45,677 bases of DNA from Desulfococcaceae bacterium HSG9. Lineage in GTDB: Bacteria; Desulfobacterota; Desulfobacteria; Desulfobacterales; JAUCGF01. The notes below the pieces were generated by a model. That model was not told the DNA's origin. It saw nothing but the letters and a program-made list of their open reading frames with translations, and searched no databases. The stretch spans positions 1 to 45,677 of the forward strand of contig JAUCGF010000119.1 in assembly GCA_030378005.1 (NCBI GenBank). The letters are read 5' to 3'. The translations under genes and the position numbers were made by a program. Positions 1 through 8,343 of the stretch are shown one piece after another (within the stretch, counting starts at the first letter, position 1; the number at the start of each line of letters is the position of its first letter).

Positions 1-85
1 CAATAAACTTTACAAACTCACTTCAAAAAGTTGGGAGAATTTGTATGAATTTTTTTATCGCAATAAATTAAATATGTTACAATCT

Positions 86-101
86 TGGCACGCAATTTGC
101 A
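86..101 (+). promoter_or_regulatory. sigma-54 (RpoN) -24/-12 promoter of the PEP-CTERM gene
   Basis: TGGCAC at 86-91, five bases, then TTGCA at 97-101. This matches the sigma-54 consensus TGGCAC-N5-TTGCW exactly, with the invariant GG (87-88) and GC (99-100) at the required spacing. It lies 62 bases before the ATG at 164, giving a predicted start near 112 and a leader of about 50 bases. PEP-CTERM genes in several bacteria are known to be driven by RpoN with the activator PrsR; that PrsR acts here is inference. Confidence 0.88.
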
Positions 102-163
102 TACATTATATTTAAAGAAAACAATTTAGTAATTTAAATTTTTAATTAAGAGGAGGTAGCACA

Positions 164-1072
164 ATGAAAAAGGGATTAGCAATTTTAACAGGTGTGGTAT
201 TTGGCTTGGTTTTATTTACGGGCGGCGCGATGGCTTATGACTATGGCGCTAATTTTGGCAGAAACATTACTATTTCGGATGAAGATTATAGAGGTTCCGG
301 ATGGTACAGTAATCGTGAAGACCAGGAAGTTGAACCCGGTGACACAGATAACCAGGATTGGGACTTGGAAGCGATGTTTTTAGGCGACAACACGCTTACT
401 ATGGTGATGGGATACGATTTTATGGATGGTCAAGATGCTGACGGATGGATTGACGGCGATTTTGAATCCGGTGATATCTATTTTGACACAACCGGATCCG
501 TTCATAGGGGAACTGCAGACGCCGAATTTGGCACAGATGCCAATACTCCGGGAATAGATCTTGGTAGCAAAAACGGAAATAAAACTGAACAATACAACTG
601 GGGATATGATTTGGTTTTTGATATTGACTTTGATAGTTTTGAATTAGTTGATGGCGAAGATAATGAATATACATTTGATTACGATATTGTTGAACTGCTT
701 TACGATGAAGATGGCAATGCGCTTTCTTCCAACACCAGCGGTTGGTTCAGGATGAATGATGAATCCGGTGCTTGGAGATATGATAGCGGCGGCAATGTAT
801 TAGGAAGCGGTACAGGATCATATTTGGTGGGTCTGGATAATGGTTTAGATGGTGAAGGCATCACTGGCGGATCGCACAACGCCGTTTCAGTCAATCTTGC
901 TTCAGCCGAACTTGAAGACTTGCTAGACCCGACAACATTCGTCTCGCACTTCACTATGCAATGCGGCAATGACAACCTCATGGGTGATCCGGTTCCCGAA
1001 CCCTCCACAATTATTCTGCTGGGCTTGGGTATTCTCGGCTTGGTCGGTTTTCGTAAAAAATTCATAAAATAA
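164..1072 (+). CDS. PEP-CTERM sorting domain surface protein
   Basis: A 302-residue exported protein. Residues 1-24 form a signal peptide ending in AMA. The mature part is acidic and rich in Asp, Gly and Tyr. The C-terminus is a standard PEP-CTERM signal: the PEP motif at about 278-280, a Leu/Gly-rich hydrophobic stretch and a basic end (FRKKFIK). Such proteins are recognised by exosortase (EpsH/XrtA) and exported to the surface or into exopolysaccharide matrix. The start is fixed by AGGAGG at 151-156. It is monocistronic, with a sigma-54 promoter upstream and a terminator right after. The body resembles no enzyme I recognise; the specific role is unknown. Confidence 0.9.
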   Translation: MKKGLAILTGVVFGLVLFTGGAMAYDYGANFGRNITISDEDYRGSGWYSNREDQEVEPGDTDNQDWDLEAMFLGDNTLTMVMGYDFMDGQDADGWIDGDFESGDIYFDTTGSVHRGTADAEFGTDANTPGIDLGSKNGNKTEQYNWGYDLVFDIDFDSFELVDGEDNEYTFDYDIVELLYDEDGNALSSNTSGWFRMNDESGAWRYDSGGNVLGSGTGSYLVGLDNGLDGEGITGGSHNAVSVNLASAELEDLLDPTTFVSHFTMQCGNDNLMGDPVPEPSTIILLGLGILGLVGFRKKFIK

Positions 1073-1094
1073 CAAAATACTATTGTATTAACTG

Positions 1095-1129
1095 AAAAGG
1101 CGGGACTGTTTACAGTCCCGCCTTTTTTA
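1095..1129 (+). terminator. rho-independent terminator of the PEP-CTERM gene
   Basis: A perfect 15-bp stem (arm AAAAGGCGGGACTGT at 1095-1109, complement 1112-1126) with a two-base loop, running into Ts. It sits 22 bases after the stop codon. Confidence 0.92.
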
Positions 1130-1140
1130 TTTTTCAGACA

Positions 1141-1455
1141 TTAAAAAATTTTGCCCCTATCCAAACTCCGATATTGCACTGCCTCCGAAATATGTTCGGT
1201 TTTAATCGCCGGTGCGCCTTCAAGATCAGCAATTGTCTGTGAAATTTTTAAAATACGGTGATAGGCACGGGCCGAAAGTCCTAATTTTTCAATGGCGGAT
1301 TCAAGCAATTGCGCAGATGGCGAATCAATTGCGCAGTGCTTTTTAATAAGGAACGTGCTTCGGTCACACGTTTGCGGATGGCGTAGGAGGGTTCGGATTC
1401 GGTTTCAATCATCAAATCTTTTATAAGGGACGGTCGGAACTTCTAGATGAATATC
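1141..1455 (-). pseudogene. comM: remnant of comM/yifB (Mg-chelatase-like AAA ATPase), C-terminal end
   Basis: Read on the minus strand the segment encodes the C-terminal part of ComM/YifB in broken pieces. From upstream: DIHLEVPTVPYKRFDD, then a stop (about 1405) and a frame change into [17 protein letters not shown] further frame change and apparent loss of roughly 25 residues (about 1325-1345) leads into [20 protein letters not shown] and the family-typical end ADLEGAPAI...[11 protein letters not shown], stop at 1141. No start, Walker motifs or N-terminal half are present. The gene is dead, but residue conservation shows the decay is recent. Confidence 0.82.
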
Positions 1456-1502
1456 AATTGCTTTACCATATAATTTACTGATATTTTCCGTGTTTGTCAG
1501 CT

Positions 1503-1640
1503 CGTATAAAAAAAATAGAAGATGTGCGTAAGAAACCAGAATATGAATTGGCAGAAATAATAATGGCCGCTATTGCCATGTTTATCTTTGTCATTAATAT
1601 TACATGTGACCATATTTTTATTTCAGCGGCATATAACTGA
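1503..1640 (+). pseudogene. N-terminal fragment of a transposase-like protein (remnant)
   Basis: An open stretch of about 45 codons reads RIKKIEDVRKKPEYELAEII and continues MAAIAMFIF before degenerating to a stop at 1638. The pattern 'D-x-R-K-x-P-x-Y-x-L-x-E-I-[IL]-x-A-x-I-A-M-F' resembles the N-terminus of an insertion-sequence transposase family common in deltaproteobacteria. No start codon or downstream catalytic part is present. Together with the adjacent comM debris it suggests that an old insertion damaged comM. From 1641 to 1772 I see nothing else. Confidence 0.4.
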
Positions 1641-1772
1641 TTTTTATCGGGCACATTTTCCCACCTGAAATTAAGGCTGTTGCAACCAAATATATATTCT
1701 GATACTGATTGGTAGTCATTTTTTAAACTCTGAATTGCTGATTTTCTACTTTACACTTCAAACATTGCGTAT

Positions 1773-2777
1773 ATGTATAATACCAAACATCTTCTAATAT
1801 CTTCTGTTTTATCGGCCTTAATTATAATTTTCGGCACGATTGGTTATATGGCCATCGAAGATTGGACTTTTATAGATGCTTTTTACATGACGGTTATCAC
1901 GATAGCCACAGTTGGATATGGCGAAATACATCGTGTTAGCAATATTGGCCGTTTATTTACAATATTGATCATTTTTTTGGGAGTCGGATTTTCTATGTAT
2001 GTTGCCGGAGTCATCGTACAACTGATGGTCGAAGGGCAAATCCGAGCCATTTTGGGGAGAAAAAGGTTGAATAATAAAATTAATCACTTGAAGCGACATC
2101 ATATTATATGTGGATACGGACGTATCGGTCAGGTACTTTGCAATCATGTCAGGAATACGTCAATTGACTTTATGGTTATTGAAAAGAACGATGATATGAT
2201 TCCGACGATGGAAACTGACGAAATCCTTTTTCTGACAGGAGACGCCACGGATGAGACCGTTTTACTTAAGGCCAGGATTAAAGAGGCGAAAGGGCTTGTG
2301 GCTGTTTTGGACACCGATGCCCAAAATGTATTTTTGGTCTTAACGGCGCGGCAATTAAATCCGAATCTTTTCATTATAGCCCGATCATGTGAATCACGAT
2401 CAAAGTCAAAACTCCTGGCCGCCGGAGCGAACTCAGTCGAATCACCTTATGATATGGGAGCTATGATCATGGCTCAAAGAATAATCCGACCGACTGTAAC
2501 GAATTTTTTGAATTTGGCACTCGCTTCCCAACCTAAAGAAATTCAGATGGAAGAAATCCCTATTACACCGGCATCCCATCTAGTGAATGTCATGCTGAAG
2601 GATTCAGGAATCAGGTCTAAATACAATTTGATAATTATTGCCATTAAAAAAGATGACGGACAGATGAATTTTAACCCCTCTTTTGACACTCTCATAGAAG
2701 CACACGACACAGTTATCGCTATTGGTGAGGCGGTTAATCTTCAACGGCTTGACAATGTGTTGAATCCTGATTGCTAA
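1773..2777 (+). CDS. two-TM potassium channel with RCK (TrkA-N/TrkA-C) domains
   Basis: A 334-residue MthK-type channel subunit. Two transmembrane helices (about 7-27 and 65-90) flank a pore loop with the selectivity filter TVGYGE near residue 50. The cytoplasmic part holds a TrkA-N Rossmann domain opening with GYGRIGQ near residue 115, then a TrkA-C domain (about 250-330). It should form a tetrameric inner-membrane K+ channel gated by ligand binding to the RCK ring. The ATG at 1773 has no good Shine-Dalgarno sequence, but it places the first helix correctly. The gene stands alone, convergent with the next gene (4 bases between stops). Confidence 0.88.
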   Translation: MYNTKHLLISSVLSALIIIFGTIGYMAIEDWTFIDAFYMTVITIATVGYGEIHRVSNIGRLFTILIIFLGVGFSMYVAGVIVQLMVEGQIRAILGRKRLNNKINHLKRHHIICGYGRIGQVLCNHVRNTSIDFMVIEKNDDMIPTMETDEILFLTGDATDETVLLKARIKEAKGLVAVLDTDAQNVFLVLTARQLNPNLFIIARSCESRSKSKLLAAGANSVESPYDMGAMIMAQRIIRPTVTNFLNLALASQPKEIQMEEIPITPASHLVNVMLKDSGIRSKYNLIIIAIKKDDGQMNFNPSFDTLIEAHDTVIAIGEAVNLQRLDNVLNPDC

Positions 2778-2781
2778 TTTA

Positions 2782-3372
2782 TCAAATTTTATAAATAATC
2801 CGCTCTTCCGTAATGATAATATCAATATACTTGTCATGCGGTTCCATTTGGACCTGTGGAATCATCTGGCTTTCAAAACAAAGCGCAACTTTACGAGTGG
2901 TGGCGGATAATTGGGGGATTAAGCGGTCGTAATACCCTTCCCCAGAACCGATACGCCCTCCTTTTTCATCAAAGGCGATTCCTGGAATTAGTGCAATATC
3001 AAGCACTTCAATCGGCACAACTCTACATCGTTGCGGGTCCGGCTCTGACATACCTTGTGCGTTAACGATCAAATCCTTATCAGGGTTATCAACCTTCATC
3101 AATGTCATAGTATAAGTTTCAGGATCAAAGGCCGGTAATACGACAATCTTATTGTAATGATAGCATCTTTGAACAATTTCTCTGGTGCGGACTTTGGCCT
3201 TTTTTCCATCAAAATATAAGAGTGTAATGTTAGATTCAATGAAATTGGCAAATTCAAATAATCGTTTTTCAATTGCTATGGTTTTATCAGTGATTTCACG
3301 TTTAGCTAGTGAATCAATCATCATATCAATATCTTTGCGTATTTCAAATTTTGTTTTGGGATCTTCTTCCAT
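2782..3372 (-). CDS. 5-formyltetrahydrofolate cyclo-ligase
   Basis: A 196-residue protein of the YgfA/MTHFS family, which converts 5-formyl-THF to 5,10-methenyl-THF using ATP. The signature GGRIGSGEGYYDRL near residue 137-150 is the family's nucleotide/substrate loop; the N-terminal basic helix region (KTKFEIRKDI) is also typical. The length is normal. AGGAG lies just upstream of the ATG at 3372. It is monocistronic and converges on the K+ channel gene. FolD, acting on the same one-carbon pool, lies about 15 kb downstream. From 3373 to 3579 I see only AT-rich spacer. Confidence 0.9.
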   Translation of the reverse strand: MEEDPKTKFEIRKDIDMMIDSLAKREITDKTIAIEKRLFEFANFIESNITLLYFDGKKAKVRTREIVQRCYHYNKIVVLPAFDPETYTMTLMKVDNPDKDLIVNAQGMSEPDPQRCRVVPIEVLDIALIPGIAFDEKGGRIGSGEGYYDRLIPQLSATTRKVALCFESQMIPQVQMEPHDKYIDIIITEERIIYKI

Positions 3373-3579
3373 AATATTATATTCTCCTGAACATCTCTTA
3401 AATGATCCAGACTTTCAGACAATTAATTGACAACCCGCCCTATATTGATTGAATCCTCATATATGATATATATTAACTGTCAATCTGTATTAACCATTGA
3501 CTAAAGAGATGATTCATAATAAAAATCTAAGCTTGTAAAAGCACATAATACCATTAAATTATATAAGATAGGGATTATC

Positions 3580-4860
3580 ATGTTAGAAATCAAGTTTGTT
3601 CGCCAAAATTTATCGCAGGTCCAAAAAGCCCTTGAACACAGGGGAGATGCCGCTGATTTGCAAACTTTCAAACATTGCGAGGCTCAACGAAGAGACCTGC
3701 TAAAAGAAAGCGAAGCGCTAAAACATCAACGTAATGTAACATCACAAAAAATTGGTAAAATGAAAAAAGAGGGGCTGAATACGGATACGCTGACAACTGA
3801 AATGCGAAATGTATCCGGCTCAATTAAAACGCTTGATAGTGCGTTCAAGGAAAATGAATCTGCAATCAAATCAATTATGACCCAGCTTCCCAATATACCG
3901 CACGTATCAACGCCTATCGGGGCTGACGAAACTGAAAATCCGGTGGTCAAACAATTCGGACAACCTCCGAACTTCGACTTTGACCCGCTTTCACATTGGA
4001 CTATCGGGAGCCAGTTGCAAATACTTGATTTTGAACGCGCCGCTAAAATCACCGGCGCACGTTTTCCGCTCTATTTCGGAGCTGGCGCAAGATTAGAACG
4101 CGCGTTGATCAATTTTATGCTGGATATTCATACGGGTGAACACGGATATATAGAAGTTTTGCCTCCTTTTATTGTTAATAGCCAGAGCATGACAGGAACA
4201 GGTCAGTTGCCTAAATTTGAAGAAGACCTCTTTAAAATCCATGAATCGGAATATTATTTAATTCCAACTGCCGAAGTTCCGGTGACCAATATTCATCGCC
4301 AGGAAATTTTGGATGAAAAACAGTTGCCTGTTTATTATACGGCTTACACGCCCTGTTTTCGGTCTGAAGCCGGTTCTTATGGAAAAGACACCAAAGGATT
4401 GATCCGCCAGCATCAGTTTAATAAAGTTGAATTGGTCAAATTTGTCAAACCGGAAACATCTTACCAAGAGTTGGAAAAACTTTTAAAAAATGCTGAGGAA
4501 ATACTAATTCGACTCGAACTGCCGTATCAAGTTATCACGCTTTGTACCGGTGATTTAGGTTTTTCAGCTTCCAAGACGTATGACATCGAAGTATGGATGC
4601 CATCACAGGGACGCTATCGTGAAATTTCATCATGTAGCAATTTTGAGTCGTTTCAAGCCCGACGCGCTGACATTCGCTATAAAACCACAGGCAAAAAAGG
4701 TACCCGCTATGTTCATACGTTGAATGGTTCGGGCCTTGCCGTCGGACGCACAGTTGCCGCAATTCTGGAAAATTGCCAGCAAGTCGACGGAACAGTGCAA
4801 ATACCGGATGCCTTACAACCTTATATGGGAGGGATGCAAAAAATAAGCTATGGAACTTGA
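3580..4860 (+). CDS. serS: seryl-tRNA synthetase
   Basis: A 426-residue class II synthetase that charges tRNA-Ser (and tRNA-Sec, relevant because selB is in this window). Residues 1-105 form the long antiparallel coiled-coil tRNA-binding arm. Motif 2 is seen as [20 protein letters not shown] near residue 268, and motif 3 as [16 protein letters not shown] near residue 386. Length and ends fit the family. Its last 11 bases overlap the start of thrC, so the two are translationally coupled. Confidence 0.96.
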   Translation: MLEIKFVRQNLSQVQKALEHRGDAADLQTFKHCEAQRRDLLKESEALKHQRNVTSQKIGKMKKEGLNTDTLTTEMRNVSGSIKTLDSAFKENESAIKSIMTQLPNIPHVSTPIGADETENPVVKQFGQPPNFDFDPLSHWTIGSQLQILDFERAAKITGARFPLYFGAGARLERALINFMLDIHTGEHGYIEVLPPFIVNSQSMTGTGQLPKFEEDLFKIHESEYYLIPTAEVPVTNIHRQEILDEKQLPVYYTAYTPCFRSEAGSYGKDTKGLIRQHQFNKVELVKFVKPETSYQELEKLLKNAEEILIRLELPYQVITLCTGDLGFSASKTYDIEVWMPSQGRYREISSCSNFESFQARRADIRYKTTGKKGTRYVHTLNGSGLAVGRTVAAILENCQQVDGTVQIPDALQPYMGGMQKISYGT

Positions 4861-6331
4861 ACAATTTCCCCAAGAGATCAGGTCTTATATTTTTCCAAAA
4901 CATAAAGGCGATCAGATTTATCGATGTTTGGCGTGCGGCAACGAATACGAAATTAAAGAACTGCTTTACACATGCCCATCCTGTGGTCAAGTGTTTTTGA
5001 TTTATGATCGTGATTTTGATCAGCTAAAACAAATTGACGGTGCAGTTTGGCGTAAAATTTTTGATTATCGTAAAATGCTTTCGATTCCTGAGCTTAAAGG
5101 CATATATCTTTATCATGAATTTATTGGCCCGACGGTGCCCTTAGATGCTGTGGTTTATCTAGGGGAAGCGCATACGCCCATGATCGAGGCAAATCGCTTT
5201 TTACAGGAAAAGCTTGGCGTTCGTTTTTTTGTGAAAAATGATGGGCAAAATCCCAGTGCCTCATTCAAGGATCGCGGCATGGCAAGTGCTTTGAGCTATA
5301 TCAACTATTTAATTAAAAGCGGGGCTGTTTCCGATATTTTAGCCGTATGCGCATCCACCGGTGATACATCCGCTGCTGCGGCTTTGTATGCTTCGTATTT
5401 GCAACCGCATGTCAAATCGGCAGTGTTGCTGCCGCATAAAAAAGTTACGCCACAACAACTTTCACAGCCATTAGGAAGCGGTGCCCGCGTGTTTGAAATT
5501 CCGGGTGTATTTGATGACTGTATGAAAGTCGTTGAAGCCCTGTCCGAGCGCTATAATGTTGCCTTGTTAAACTCCAAAAATGCCTGGCGTATTTTAGGGC
5601 AGGAAACCTATTCTTATGAAATCGCTCAGGATTTTGAGTATGATATGGATAATAAGGCAATTGTTCTGCCTATTGGTAATGCTGGCAATATTACCGCTGT
5701 AATGAGTGGGTTTATCAAATTTTACGAAACCGGCATAATTAAGGCATTACCGAAAATAATCGGTGTCCAGTCCCAACATGCCAATCCGGTTTTTCGATAT
5801 TACGCAGCTACTTCGGAGTGCCGTCAATTTGTACCCGTTACGGTAAAACCCAGTGTGGCTCAAGCGGCCATGATTGGCAACCCGGTTTCAATGCCGCGTG
5901 TTATCCATCTTGCTGAGTTGTATAATCGGTTATCCGGCAGACAAAATGTTTTTGTTGTCGAAGTCACCGAACAGGCTATTATGGAATGGGAGTTGACCGC
6001 CAATCGAAATGGCCATATCACCTGCACTCAGGGAGGGGAATCGTTGGCAGGTCTGGCAGTCGCGCAGAAACTGGGTATTATTGATAAAAATGAAACCGCA
6101 ATTATTGATTCCACAGCACATGCGTTAAAATTTTCCGGTTTTCAGGAAATGTATTTCGCCCGACAGTTTCCATCGGAATTCGGTATATCTTACAAATCGG
6201 ATTTGATTAACGCCCCTGTGTTGATCGAAACTGATAAGCAAGATGACAGCTTGCAACAATTCATAGATACAAGTGCGCGTGCAATCGCGGTTGCTTTAAA
6301 CTTAAAAACTAAGGAATTATCAAAGGAGTGA
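4850..6331 (+). CDS. thrC: threonine synthase
   Basis: A 493-residue PLP enzyme converting O-phosphohomoserine to threonine. The N-terminus carries a four-cysteine zinc-ribbon-like patch (CLACGNEYE...CPSCGQ, residues 24-47). The PLP-lysine motif is [11 protein letters not shown] near residue 142, and the Gly-rich phosphate loop is PIGNAGNIT near residue 275. Length agrees with the long class of ThrC. The start overlaps serS by 11 bases and the stop is one base from the TPR lipoprotein ATG, so the three form one operon. Confidence 0.93.
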   Translation: MELEQFPQEIRSYIFPKHKGDQIYRCLACGNEYEIKELLYTCPSCGQVFLIYDRDFDQLKQIDGAVWRKIFDYRKMLSIPELKGIYLYHEFIGPTVPLDAVVYLGEAHTPMIEANRFLQEKLGVRFFVKNDGQNPSASFKDRGMASALSYINYLIKSGAVSDILAVCASTGDTSAAAALYASYLQPHVKSAVLLPHKKVTPQQLSQPLGSGARVFEIPGVFDDCMKVVEALSERYNVALLNSKNAWRILGQETYSYEIAQDFEYDMDNKAIVLPIGNAGNITAVMSGFIKFYETGIIKALPKIIGVQSQHANPVFRYYAATSECRQFVPVTVKPSVAQAAMIGNPVSMPRVIHLAELYNRLSGRQNVFVVEVTEQAIMEWELTANRNGHITCTQGGESLAGLAVAQKLGIIDKNETAIIDSTAHALKFSGFQEMYFARQFPSEFGISYKSDLINAPVLIETDKQDDSLQQFIDTSARAIAVALNLKTKELSKE

Positions 6332-6332
6332 G

Positions 6333-7136
6333 ATGAAGATAATTAAAAAATTAAAAGGATTAAATCATAAACACTTCTTGGTTTACATCTTCGTTATAGT
6401 GTTAATGACAATAACTTTTGCCTGCACGGCCAGCCAATCTTATCTTTCAGAAGAAGAAAAGCTAAAAAAAGCGGAGGCTTTACGGAATCTGGGTGAGGCG
6501 CATTGGCTCAGCGGCAACTATACTGCAGCACTTAGCAAGCTGCTTGATGCTGAAAAACTTGATCCGCAGAACCCTTATATTCATGACGATTTAGGACTAG
6601 TGTATATTGCCAAAGGGAGACCGGATTTGGCGATTGGGCATTTTAAAAAAGCCTTGGTAATAAAACCGGAATTTACGCCGGCAATGAATAATCTTGGCAC
6701 TGCTTATCTTGCCCGTAAGGAGTGGGATCTCGCTATCTCAATTTTCAAAAAAATAAATGGTGATTTGCTGTATGCAACCCCTTATATGCCTTTAAGTAAT
6801 ATCGGGTGGGCGTATTATAACAAAAAACAGTACGCTCTCGCAAAAAAATACTATATTAATGCGCTGAAGATGGAGCCACAATTTGTTACAGCTCTGCATG
6901 GCCTCGGTTTGACTTACACGGCCTTAGGAGAATACGCCCAAGCGATTAAAACATTTAACAAGGGAGTCAAACTGGCACCAGGTTATGCGAATATTTATTT
7001 AGCGATAGGGAATGCTTATAGATGGTTGCGTGATTATAAGAAAGCGTTGAAAAATTATAAAAAAGTAATTGAACTGGCCGAAGAAAATAGTATGGTGGCA
7101 ATTGAAGCGACCAAAAAAATGAACGGATTGAAATAA
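6333..7136 (+). CDS. TPR-repeat lipoprotein, PilF/PilW-like
   Basis: A 267-residue lipoprotein. A hydrophobic signal segment (about 15-32) ends in a lipobox-like TFAC, with Cys near residue 33. The rest is five to six tetratricopeptide repeats (for example NPYIHDDLGLVYIAKGRPDL and NNLGTAYLARKEWDLA). Outer-membrane TPR lipoproteins of this layout (PilF/PilW) pilot the PilQ secretin, and a pilMNOPQ cluster lies immediately beyond on the opposite strand, which makes that role attractive though not proven. A Shine-Dalgarno (AAAGGAG) lies within the thrC end. From 7137 to 7434 I find no gene or clear structure. Confidence 0.75.
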   Translation: MKIIKKLKGLNHKHFLVYIFVIVLMTITFACTASQSYLSEEEKLKKAEALRNLGEAHWLSGNYTAALSKLLDAEKLDPQNPYIHDDLGLVYIAKGRPDLAIGHFKKALVIKPEFTPAMNNLGTAYLARKEWDLAISIFKKINGDLLYATPYMPLSNIGWAYYNKKQYALAKKYYINALKMEPQFVTALHGLGLTYTALGEYAQAIKTFNKGVKLAPGYANIYLAIGNAYRWLRDYKKALKNYKKVIELAEENSMVAIEATKKMNGLK

Positions 7137-7434
7137 AAGAAAATATGAATAACTACTTGGGCATATATTTTTATGGATCAACATCTTCAACAAATCAGAT
7201 TTTTTAAAAAACTCGATTCCAAAAAACCAGAGGGTTTTTGCCTCAATACTTAATGCTACTCAAATTGCCTGTAATTAGGGAACCCCTTACAATTTAACGG
7301 CTACCAACTAAACCATGGGAAAAATCGTGTTTCTAAAGCGAAGAAAAGTGATAGAGTTATAATGACCAAGAAACCCGATTTTTAAGACTTGTGTCCCCCT
7401 TATGTTAGTAGCCGCGCACTGTGTATTGTTTCCT

Positions 7435-8295
7435 CTACGGTACTGTAGTTGTTGTTGTTGTATCGCGGGGAACCGTTGTTGTTGTTGTTATTGTCGTTTC
7501 TGTTGTCGTTTCTGTTGTCGTTTCTGTTGTTGTTTCCGTTGTCGTTTCCGTTGTTTCTGCTGCTGTAATGGTCACTATAACCGTATTTGACGGTATTCCC
7601 TCCGAGACAGCGTTTACAATTGCTGTGCCAGATTCCCCATTACCAAATAAAACCACGCTAGCTGTTCCGGCCGTTGTTGTTATCACAGCGGTTTCACTTG
7701 TTTGACCATTTCCAAAAGCGCCTATAGTAGTAGTAAAAGTTATCGGGATGCCAAGTAAGCCAACCTCACCAAATTTATCTAACACGGTCGCTGTTAAGGT
7801 TGTGAAGGCATCAGAAGTAATAGATTCAGATGCCGTAACCAGACTGATAGTTGCCGGATATCCCGGTACTAAAGGTGCTGTAAAATTAATATAAGCAAAC
7901 TGGGTGACGCCTAAAGATTCAATGGTGACCTCCGCTGTTCCGTATTCAGTACTGGATATGAGAGAAACACTTACTGTTCCAAAGTTAGCTCCCTCGCTGT
8001 TGCCAATGGTTTCGACAGTTATAAACTGGCTACCATTAGAAAAACGTCCCATTGTCGTTGAAAAATTTACGGGTGTCCCGGTAGGAACTAAACTTCCAGA
8101 TACATCCGTAACTGTTGCGGTGATGGTTACAGAGCTTCGATCATCGGCTTCAACCGAATTGGATGAAGTCTCAATTGTTATTGATGCAGTAGAAGTGTCA
8201 TACAATGACCCTTCTGATCCACATCCGGAAATTTGAAAAACAATAAAAAATACTGAAATAATGAAAATAATGCTACAATTTTTTTTTGATTTCAC
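7435..8295 (-). CDS. Ig-like (Big_1/invasin-type) lipoprotein with Thr-rich repeat tail
   Basis: A 286-residue secreted lipoprotein. The signal peptide ends in ISGCGSE with lipid Cys near residue 25. Two bacterial Ig-like domains follow, about 38-135 and 145-245, each opening with a 'ITATVTD/LTATVLD' strand and containing 'G-[TI]-P-[VI]-x-F-[ST]-T-T' typical of Big_1/invasin domains. The last ~40 residues are low-complexity TTTE units then TTTTTVP. It is the last gene of the pilMNOPQ run, 48 bases after pilQ, so it is probably co-transcribed and may be a pilus-associated surface protein; that function is inferred from position only. Confidence 0.75.
   Translation of the reverse strand: MKSKKNCSIIFIISVFFIVFQISGCGSEGSLYDTSTASITIETSSNSVEADDRSSVTITATVTDVSGSLVPTGTPVNFSTTMGRFSNGSQFITVETIGNSEGANFGTVSVSLISSTEYGTAEVTIESLGVTQFAYINFTAPLVPGYPATISLVTASESITSDAFTTLTATVLDKFGEVGLLGIPITFTTTIGAFGNGQTSETAVITTTAGTASVVLFGNGESGTAIVNAVSEGIPSNTVIVTITAAETTETTTETTTETTTETTTETTITTTTTVPRDTTTTTTVP
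7489..7548. repeat. 12-bp tandem repeat inside the Ig-like lipoprotein gene
   Basis: Five near-identical 12-bp units (TGTTGTCGTTTC on the plus strand) encode the Thr-Thr-Glu-Thr tail. The unit length is a multiple of three, so gain or loss of units changes tail length without breaking the frame. Confidence 0.85.
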
Positions 8296-8343
8296 TATAC
8301 GCTCCTTTTGAAAATGTCATATAATCATTTTTTGCGATTATTT

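Noticed and set aside
7172..7252. A 26-codon frame opening MDQHLQQIRFFKKL after the TPR gene
   Set aside because: It has no ribosome site and is too short to support without conservation data.
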